In this document: positions 21,386 through 32,200 of the stretch, piece by piece | How positions within the stretch are numbered: position 1 is the stretch's first letter | Layout: each line of letters opens with the position of its first letter | Source of the DNA: Phyto melanocephala | Lineage: Eukaryota > Arthropoda > Insecta > Diptera > Rhinophoridae | Length of the DNA: 64,000 nt | Direction: 5' to 3' | NCBI GenBank assembly: GCA_941918925.1 | Contig: OW799237.1 | Coordinates: 91,857,015-91,921,014 of the forward strand | Notes under the pieces: generated by a model | Told to the model about the DNA's origin: nothing | Database searches by the model: none | Seen by the model: the letters and a program-made list of their open reading frames with translations, nothing else | Program-made: the position numbers and the translations under genes

Positions 21386-21812
21386 ATGTGACCTTCTCCG
21401 AGAAAAGGGACCTAGTGTGTCGAAAAAGGGGGTTGGACTTAAGAGTAGATTCTGGTACCTAAAAGGGTGTAGAATAAGATGAAATGAGTTACATTTCTGA
21501 TAAATATTTATTTATCCCCTAAAAACGTACAAATCGTAACTGATTGCGGCTTAAGAATCAAGTATCGAGATCATAACAAACATAGCAGCAACAATAGCAA
21601 AGGTATTGTCACACTAAAAGCGAAAAAAAAAATACGTCACCCCATAGGTATGACGTCACCAAAGTCGGCACCCAATCATAACTAACCATACCAAATAGCA
21701 TCTCCCAACTGAAGGTGTGTTCACAGTGATAATGCGTTATGAAACTTTAAATGCGTTTTTCTTAAAACTTTATTTTTACACACTAGGTCCGTTTTCTCTA
21801 AGAAGGTCACAT
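21386..21812. mobile_element. Family-B MITE, complete copy
   Basis: Terminal inverted repeats of about 35 bp: left ATGTGACCTTCTCCGAGAAA (then AGGGACCTAGTGTGT), right inverse ACACACTAGGTCC...GGTCACAT. The body matches the copy nested at 11034-11449. No coding capacity. Confidence 0.75.
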
Positions 21813-23137
21813 ATGTTTAACTATTTTGAATCGCTTTAAATAAATTTTAGTGATGTGAAGAAATCTAATAGAATTGAAGCAAAATGTTCTTAAAACAAGA
21901 AATGAACATTTCAAAGATGCACTTTTAGCATAAAACGTTTATTTATTTATTGTGCTCTGAAATGTTTCGTTTTATTTATTTAAATTAATTAATTTTAAAT
22001 ATGTAATTGTGTTTCTTTACTTACTTGAGGTTTGAAATGAATTGAGGTTAAATAATACCAAGATACAAACGATTCAATAAAACCGACTGTCCTCAAGTAA
22101 AACACCAACCAAAAGCGTTTTTGAGTACAATAACACAATACAAATCGGTTTGCGAATTAAACAAATATATTATGAAATGTGAGCAAAATCGAAATTAAAA
22201 ACTTTATATACTAAAGTACGAGTTGAATTAATTCGAACCGGGTAAATTTAATGCTTATTATGTTTGTTTCATTTGAATAGATTATATTCATTTTTATAAT
22301 TATTAAAAGCAATTATTTATATTAAAATAAAATTTTCTAAAAATTCTAGTAAAACAAAAACATTATTTTTTTATAAAAACAATCCTTAATTATGAATCCT
22401 AGACTATTAGGCAGTTTGTTATTTTTGATTTATTAATTTAATGAATAGTGTATTAATTTTGAGTTAATTTTATAAAGATATATATTTTCTGATAACTCTT
22501 TAAATGACACAAATACATACAAATATATTGAGTATACATAAGTATGTATGTATGTATTGTGTATTTTTTTTTTGTTTTCATAAGACAATTTTGAATTAAA
22601 TATAAAATTCATATTGAAACGATTTTGGAATGTACACCTAAAACATGAATTCAATATTGTTGCTGTGTTGTAAATATTAAATAAAAATTATTGTTAATAT
22701 AATTTTTTTTTTTTGGTTTTAACTATGCATTATGTAATATATAATTATAATAATAAACTACAAACATGCTTTTAAAAGTAAGTAAACTAAAACAAAAACC
22801 TAATGAAAATTAAGCTTAAACTCTATGTAACAATACAACAATATAACTTTCTAACCAAAAAGAAAAATAATAATTGAAGTTAAATTTAAAAGATATATAA
22901 AGTAATTTAACTAAAATAAAAAAAGCATCACTGTTTAGGTATATAAAGTTCCGAATAAATTAATTCAATATAAACAACTTAAAATAGTGTTTTTTTTTTA
23001 AATTAAAAATATTAATTAAGAATTTTTTTTTGTTTTAGTTCAAACAATTAATAGAAAGTTAGAGTCTGTTTATACATTTTTGTTTTTCTTTCACTTTTTT
23101 CTTTTGAATTTTTGCCAATCAATTTATCTGATTCTTT
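21813..23137. other. Pdk downstream/3' UTR region
   Basis: A/T-rich and non-coding, with a (TATG)n microsatellite near 22540-22557. Minus-strand AATAAA words occur (for example near 22424), so the Pdk transcript probably ends somewhere here. Confidence 0.4.
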
Positions 23138-23284
23138 TTAATTAGAGGCATGTATTATGTCCCGCTTCTTTTTCGAATTTTTTACCTGATTTGACCAATC
23201 GCCGGTAGGTACAGTGGCACGATAGAATTTCGAACTGGTTTTATTGAAGATGGGCAATAACTCATTGGCCTCATCAGATAATGC
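23138..23284 (-). CDS. Pdk: Pdk coding exon 6 (C terminus)
   Basis: Reads [33 protein letters not shown], and a Lys-rich end with TAA. It contains the DW motif at residues 388-389. The last ~16 residues ([15 protein letters not shown]) are the least conserved part. Confidence 0.94.
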   Translation of the reverse strand, partial: ALSDEANELLPIFNKTSSKFYRATVPTGDWSNQVKNSKKKRDIIHASN

Positions 23285-26200
23285 CTTAAAAAAACGAATA
23301 AAAATGTTAAAGTTAAAAAGAGACAAAAAATTGAAACTAAATTTTCTATTCACTTTTAAATAAATTATTGCTTCAGTGCCATATCCTTCACACGACAAAA
23401 GTACAATATCACCATGGAAATATCGAGCATATAAACGTGATATGGGTAAGCCATAGCCATATCCGGCTAAAGGTACAGTGTGTAAGTCGGACTTTGATGG
23501 CTGAGGGGCGGTACTGTACATGTACTTGAATAGTTGATCGGTTTGTGATCGAGGAATGCCGCCACCTTGATCGGAGATCTGAAAACAAATCAACAATTAA
23601 AACAAGAAAAAAAACATTGCGTTATCTTGAATATAAAGAAATAAAAAATATTTTTATAAAATTATGATATTAAGTCTGTCCAGGACGCTTAAATATTAAA
23701 ATCCTTAAAGAAAATGATGAAAATTTATTTTCTTTATCCAAATTCCATTGGGCAAATACATTATTTTATTTTTAACTTATGTTCGAAAATTCGAACTTAT
23801 GTTCGAAATATTTTTTTTTCCAGAAAACTTATTTTAATATTTCCGTCCACAAAAATACAAAATTTAAAAAAAATCACTTTCGTTTTAGTGAATTATTGAT
23901 GTTCGAAATATAAAATTCTTAATAAAAAATAACCAAAGTTATTTTTATTTATTAAAATTCCAATAGACAACTTTTAATTATATTTCTAGCTTAAGTTCGA
24001 AAATTCGAACTTATGTTCGAAAAACTTTTATTTTCTTTAAAAAACCTATTTAAAATTTTGCGCAAACAAAATATAAGATTTTGAAAAAATCACTAATGTT
24101 TTAGTATACATATTATAAATCGATATTTGCATATGTATGTACACACATACATATGTATGTATATATAGCTATTGATATTGTTCATTATTTTCTTTACCTT
24201 CAAAGTATTTAATGATGAAAAAATTTTAATTGTTTTAAAATATAGTATGGGTACGATTTAATTTAATTAAAATATGTACATGAAAAAAATCCTACTTACC
24301 TTGACACAAATATCTTCTTTGCCACGCACAATCAACACTTTAAGGGGAGGTAATTTATCACAGTTTTCATTATCATGTGTCTCAACAACAGCACGCATTG
24401 AGTTCTTAAACAATTCAAAAAGCATGTGGTATAAATGCGATGGCACATAGACCGTGCGTATGGGCAAAGGTTCACCCGAGACTTGATCATGCTCAACAAT
24501 TTCCATTTCTGGACTGGTTAAATAATATTGATCACACAAAAATCGGGCATTTTCATAGGCATCAGCAACAACGGCTGATAACTGACATGCGGGATCCAGA
24601 CAACCTATATGACGTCCTTGATCACCAGTAAATTGGCCAAATAAAAGAGCTTAAAACAAGATTAAAGTCAACAAAAAAATATTAGCCTGATAATAAATAG
24701 AAATTAAAACACTTACTATGCTGATTGATTAACATGCGTATGCTGATACGTGACATATAAAGACGATCTAAAAAGTATTGTATCGATGCTTCCATTGATG
24801 AATCAACATTATTGCCCTGAGTTTCTTTCATTTCGATGACGCCTTGGGACATTGTTTGCACCACATCATTGTGACGATTCCTTATATGCTCTAATGATCG
24901 ACAGAATCTGTAAGTAAAACCAAAAATTAAATTTTAATTGTGTTGTTTGGCTCTTTAACATTTTAGAGTTTATTAAAATTTACTCTTGCAGATTGTCGTG
25001 AGTTGGTTCAGCCTTTTCGAATTCCAAAACATCTTCGAAACTTTTTACATACCATGAACTAACTTGACTAACGGAACGTGTATTCAGCAGGCTGTCGGGC
25101 AGTAAAGCTATCTCCTTCATTATATTGGCCAAACGTACCGGAAGTTCTTTACGTAAGAATATGAACGATTGTTTCTCACAGGCATTTTGACCTTTAAAAG
25201 AAAAAATAGAAAATAATATATTTAAACAAAATTATTGGTACTACACTTAATTTATTACAATCATTTTTGAACATGACGTAAGTAAAAATATTTAAAAATA
25301 AAACAGTAAACAAAATATCAATATTGAATTCGAATTGTTGTTGTTGTTGCTTAAATGATAATTTAGTTTTTTGTTTAGATTCGCTATAAAGGCTGAGGTA
25401 GATGTGAGCTTGTAACCTAAAAAAGCAATCTTATTGTTTTAAATAAGAACTTAAGGGCAAAAACAAATTTGATATAAAGTTTAAATTAGATTTGATTAAT
25501 TAAGTTAAGAATGTTGTTACAAAATTAAGCAAAATAAATCTACATGAGGAGAAAAAGTTTAATGAAGAGTAGTAAACAATCAACTATAACCTTCTCTATT
25601 TTTTATTTCGGTTGTTATTGGTAACCACCATACAAAGTCTTTTACGAATTCCATCAAATGAGAGATTCAAACCCATCTATTACGCAGAAGCTATTGCGAT
25701 ACTGATTAGGGGAAAAATTCTGACTTTTTATGCACAAGTGCAACGGAAGCTGTGAATATATTTTTCAACTAAGCAAAGGCTCAATACTAAACTAGACAAG
25801 ACGGGAATAAGTTTGTTTACGAGAAAGAGGAAGGTACCGGTGCATAGCTCCAGATCTCCAAAGACAGTGCTGCATTAATAAAAACCACATAAAATAATAA
25901 ATAAAACCACATCAACAATCAATTTGGCCGATTGCGCTATATTTTATTTTTTTCAAATTTTTTTTTTAAACATACATACGTAAACTCAATTTATAATTTT
26001 ACAATGGGATGTTTTTATACATGTATGTACGTATTTTATATGAGATGAATGGTAATACAAACAATTGTTATTGCAGGATTACACGTTGTGAAGGGTATAA
26101 AAGATTTGGCACGGCCGAATGCCAATGTTTGTTTTTTAATTTAGAACCAAAGTTCTTAAACAAGTAATTTTAAAAAACTGAACGCCATTTATTGTATTAT

Positions 26201-29200
26201 TTTTTAGTTTATTTATTTATTTAAAGCTAAAAATAATATCTACTCTATCAAAATCTTAAAAATTTTTAAAGAATCCAACCTGGCGACCAAATTATGTTCA
26301 AATTAAAAAAAAATCTACCAATTTTGGTCCGATCAAACTAAAGTGGCATCCCTGTTCAAAACATTATGAAAACTGTTTTTAACTCTGTCAACACTGCATG
26401 GTCACAGACGCCTCACACAATTTCTGCAGACATACATACATGTGCATATTTTTTTGTATAGATAAATAAATTATATTGTTTTCTTTTTTTCTTAAGATTT
26501 CTAGAACAAATGACCCAACATACATACACATGCATAACATGTATCGCATGTGAGAGATAATGGGGGCGTGTGCGTAAGTAAACAATAACAAACATAATGG
26601 AAGTTAGAAATACCGACTTTGCTGAGTAGGCACAAATTCATTCACACGCTTGCCAAATTGTATGCAGTCAAAATACGCAGACGAAACTTGATACTTCTCA
26701 AGTGTCACCCGTGAAACTGCATTAATAGCAGTTCCCATCAAATTGCTGTGTCGGCACACACTTGGTTGTGCAACGTGTTCTGCGGACAAGCTGCGGTTTG
26801 CTGCTTTTGGCCAGCGCGTGTTGATGGCAGTCTTAGTCGTGTGTCGGAGTCGTGAAGTTGACAGAATTAATTTAGATTAAATAAATAAGAAATTAATTAA
26901 GTTAAGAAATTAAATTTGAGTAAATGAATAATAAATTAATTGAGTTAAGAAATTAATTTTGATAAAACAAATATTAAATAAAATATTTAAAATTTAAAAC
27001 GTTGGTTGTTTGATTGAGCGCAGTCGGAGCGCTCTAGGAAATTATATTTTTTTCGAGTCGATCCCGCGAAAATCCTTAACTGGCGCCCGAGCAGGGACCC
27101 GATTGTGTGTGTTGCCTTAGTTAACTTTTATAATCCTTAATAATTACGTTTCTGCGATTCCTACGGGACCCTCCAGGAACGATAATTATATAAAACAAGT
27201 GAAATAAAAAAGAAGACCCCCGTGCTCCGACAACCGGTATTCCTGGACAATTAACCTAAAATAACCATTGTCAGAAGGTTACCGGCTTGGAAGTGTTCGT
27301 TCCGTGCCACGAGTAAGCCATTGCAAAAGGAAGAAAGAGAGTAGGAATATTAGGGCCAAAAGGGAATAACACGGAACGCTCCGCACTGGATAATCGTAAT
27401 CCTGAGCTGTTGAAGGCAAAAAGGATGATAACTAAAATAATATTGTGAGTAGAATTTTTTTATATATATAATAAAAGGTGACGCACAATAATCGGGCCGA
27501 CGACTTATGTACGGCTAAGACTCATTAGGAAAGATATAACATAAAAAAAAGAGAAAATATACAAATATGAAATAATAGTAAAAAAAAAAAAAAGAAGAAT
27601 ATACAAATATAGAAAAAATAATAAAAAGGAAAAAATATATACGAATATAAGGAAAGAATATAAATATTGAGATAAAGAAAAAGAGAAAATATACAAGTAT
27701 GAAATAATAGTGTAAAAAAAGAAAAAAGAAAAAAAAAAGAAGAAGAATATACAAATAAAAAAAAAAAAATAATAAAAAAGAGAAAATATATACGAATATA
27801 AGGAAATAATATAAAAGAAAGAATATAAATATTGAGATAGAATCAAAAGAAAAAAAAAGAGGAAAAAAGTAATAAATATTAAGATAAAATCGAATAAAGA
27901 AAAACATAAAGATAAGATCAAGGAAAAAAATATAGAAAGAAAATAAGAAACAAAAAAAAGAAGAGAAGATTTTCGAGTAAAAATTGTGAAAAGTGCAAGT
28001 GGAAACCGGGAATCCTTAAGTGCAACTTACTGTGAACATAAATTAATTGGCAGTAACCCAGGTAAGTGAATTTTATTCTTCCCTCTGGCCGCATATATAG
28101 GTAAATAGGAGAGAAGGTAATATATAATGGAGGAAATGAAAGTGAATTTAACTAACCTGACAGGAGCTGTCAACATGCTCGTCAGTCAGTTGAGGGGTAT
28201 AGAGGATAGGCTCAGGAAGATTGAGGGAACTAACGATCAGGAGCGATTAGGCGAGTTTAGTCGTAGACTAGAAGCATTAGAATCACCAGTGGTTTCTTTA
28301 GGAAGTGTAGTTGAGGAGGAGGTGTTACAACCTCCTAGGAACGAGGAAGAGTTAAGGGAAATCCAGAGGCTGCCCGACTCGGTAAAGGAACTAAGGGAAT
28401 TTGACGGAAATCCGGTGCAGTACGTATCCTGGATACACTCGGTGGAAACGGTCTTAAAGGATTTCGAGATTGTAAGAACTAAACCAATATATAGGGCCAT
28501 TATGCTGAGCATTAGACAAAAGGTGATAGGAGCCGCCGATACGGCCCTGATTTCATATAATGTTTTTGAGAACAATTGGCAAGAGATCAAGAGGGTTCTG
28601 TCTCTCCATTATGCAGATAAAAGGGATATACAAACCCTTGAGCACCAGCTCAACCAATTATCCCAGGGCTCATCAAAGGTCGATGAATTCTATGCATCCG
28701 TCAATCATCAACTGTCCTTAATAATTAATAAGCTGAAGACCGAGTCATACAGCCGGGAGACCGTTATTGCCCTGATAGAGACGCACAGGAATCGGGCTTT
28801 GGATGTTTTTATTAGGGGGCTCAGGGGAAACTTATCCCAAATGCTGATTATACAAAAACCAAGGACATTACCGGAGGCCTACTCGGCCTGCTTAGATTTA
28901 CAAAATTTGACAATGCGCAACACCATACTGCAATCAGGCTCATCGAACCGCATTTCAATACCAGTTGGACTGAGCAACTCAAGTGGTAACCAGGCGCCTC
29001 TAGGGCCTGCTAGGATGAATCAGTATAATTCTCACAGATTGCCCAGTTACCAAGGAAATCACTGGAGCTATAAATATCAAAGACCGTACCGCCACATAAA
29101 CAACCAGGCACCACACCTACCACCTCGCGTGCCTCCCCTAAAGCACGAGCCTATGGAAGTGGACCAATCTCGGCAAGTTAACTACATGAACAGGCCAAAA

Positions 29201-32200
29201 CAGGATATCAAAAGGAGCGGATCTGAGCCGTATTACAAAAATAAGCAGCCTCGATTGTTTAACTTAGACACCGAACCTGCTGTACAGGAAACCTCGGAGG
29301 CGACTTTTGACGAGGAAATTGAGGAGGTAAATTTTATGCCGGACAGCCGTCAAGCCTTCCTTACATAGAATATAATGCCAAAAACGGCTCGAATTTAGAA
29401 TTTTTAATTGACACAGGCTCGAATGGAAATTTTTGCAGCCCCAGATTGGCGGCAGGTAGTATTATTTTAGGGAAGCCATTTTTTGTCCGTTCAGCAGGAG
29501 GAAAGATAGAAATTTTTAGGAAAGTAGTAGGGAAATTTTTTGCGAATTTAGGAATAGACACATTAGTGACCTTTTACATTCTCCCCGGTCTTAATACGTT
29601 TGATGGAATAATAGGTGACGACAGTCTCAAGGAGTTAGGGGCAATAGTATGGGCACTGGACAATCTTCGAAACTACCTGTATGGCGCAAAAAGGATGAAA
29701 ATCTACACAGACCATCAACTTCTTACCTATGCCTTAGGTAACAGGAATTTCAATGCCAAGTTGAAGAGATGGAAAGCGCGCATTGAGGAGTATAATCACG
29801 AATTGTTCTATAAACCTGGTAGAACGGATTCGGTGGCAGATGCTCTCTCTGGGCTGCAATCGTCCGTGAATCATCTTAGCGGATCGTCCACAGAAACAGC
29901 TAGCGAACGCGGAACAAAAGATACAAGAACTGCATCAGAAGGAAAACCTTCAGATGACAGCGCATCAACTAGTGAAACCATGCACAGTGCCGATCAGGAT
30001 TCGTCAGATCTCATCCCACACGTAGAAGCACCCATAAACGTCTTCAAAAATCAGATAGTAATCAGGAATGGAAATCATCTGGAATCATATGAAACCCCAC
30101 ACAAGGGGGTTGCAAGACACTATGTTTCACTTCCCAGTTGGGACGAGGAAAAGATAACAGAAATTCTTAAAACGAAATTAAACCCAAATGTAATCAACGG
30201 AATAAAAATTCCTGAATGTTATCTTAATCTCCTCCAGAATCTCTATGTTAACCATTTTTCTCATTACAAGATAAGGATCACACAAAAAGAAGTGGAAGAC
30301 GTCACCTCGCCTGAAGTAAGGTTCCGTATAATTGAGAAAGAACATCGAAGAGCGCATCGAAATGCCAAGGAAAACAAGAGCCAACTACTTGAGAAATACT
30401 ACTTCCCCTGTATGTACGCCGAAATTAAAAAATACGTCGCCAATTGTGAAACCTGCCACACCAATAAATATGATAGAAACCCATCTAAGCCCCAACACCA
30501 AGAAACACCTATACCGAAATTACCTTGCGAAATATTGCATATGGATATTATGGAAATCCAGGATCAAAAGTTTATTTCTGTAATTGACAAATTTTCTAAA
30601 TTTTCAAAATTCTTCCATATCAGTGACCGATCATTACTTAATATTAGGGGGAAACTTGTTAGGATACTTCATTATTTTACCATCCCGAAAATACTTGTCA
30701 CTGACAATGAGGGAAGATTCATAAGTCCTCTGATAGCTAACTTCATCCGTAGCCTAGGAATAAAACTATATTTGACGCCATCACAGCGAAGTGAGGTCAA
30801 CGGACAAGTGGGAAGGCTCCATTCCACTATAGTGGAAATATACCGTTGCCTGAGGATGGAAAAACCTGAGCTGAGTGTACGCGAACTGATATATGTTTCG
30901 GTTGATAAGTATAATAATACGATACACTCAGTCACCGGGAAAAGACCAAGCGACATATTTTTCAATCGCATTCAGACATCTGACTATGATAGCTTACTGA
31001 TGGCACGCTCGAAAATTAATAGGGATCTTAGGGGTCTAATCAGGAAGAATGTCATTGAGGGAAATAAGAGAAATAATAGGCGCAGGAATTCCCCTAGGAG
31101 ATATAAAAAGGGGGATGTCGTGTTCGTAGTTAATAGAAGGATTAAGGGAAAGAGCAAACCACTGTATAAAAGGGAATTAGTAGAAAAGGATAATAGGGTT
31201 ACATTGTTAACGGCCAGCGGGAGAAGAATTCACAAGGCACATATAAAAAATATTAAATTCCTGACACCGCGAAAAAAGCACTAAGTATTTGATCGTTTCC
31301 ACTTGCTCAATTACTAGAAAGGAAATTAGAAGTAAGAAATATATACCGAAAAGCCATTAAACCCCTAACAATAATCTTATAAAAATGATAACACACAATT
31401 GAATATAACGCAATATAGAGAACATCATGACCGGTTCAGCAATCTTTGGGCTATGCGCCGATTCTGTGCCATGACGAATTGCGTCAAGGCTTACAGACGC
31501 GATGGCGGCACAGCATAGGAACATTAGTCCAGTGTTCCGAGTGAACCATTAGATTGAACGCAACCTGGCGGATGCAGAATTATAAAAAAAAAAAAAAATC
31601 AAAAATTAATGAATTAATAACCTAATAAATAATGGAAAAGGGTAGGCTGAGAAAAGAAAAAAAGGAAAGCAAATAATACAAATTATCGCTATTAAAATAA
31701 AGATAAGTCATTACTGATATAAAAACAAATAACTAAAGAATATTGTTACTAACACTATTATAATATAAAATTTTTTTTTTTCCTTTGTCACATGTAAAGA
31801 TTGACTAAACCTAGAATACAAATAATTAATTTTCCTAACACCCTTAGAATAGCATTAGCGCTAAGCGCCTCTGGGTCCAAGATCTACCGCTACGACACAC
31901 CAATTGTCACTCTAAAACTCGGCAACGCATGGATTGTTAATGGCAACTTTAAGCTGGTACACGTTATTGAACTTGACGAGTATGTAACCGCGGCCAACAA
32001 TATTTCGGCCGCGATCCACAACCTTGTGCCCCCAGGTGAAGCCAAAGAAACATTGCAACACTACATGACACAAATTAAGCAACATTTAGATGAACTAAGA
32101 AGCCCCAAGATACGATCACCTCGATCAATTGACTGGATCGGTTCAGCCTGGAAATGGGTTGCTGGAAACCCAGATGCAGTTGACTGGAGCACGATTGTCA

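Noticed and set aside
26604..26789. 61-residue minus-strand frame repeated at 33308-33493
   Set aside because: Both lie in the two identical LTRs, antisense to the retroelement; no sign of a gene.
27505..27921. 130-138-residue hydrophobic open frames on the minus strand
   Set aside because: Antisense of the A-rich leader repeat of the retroelement; composition alone produces them.
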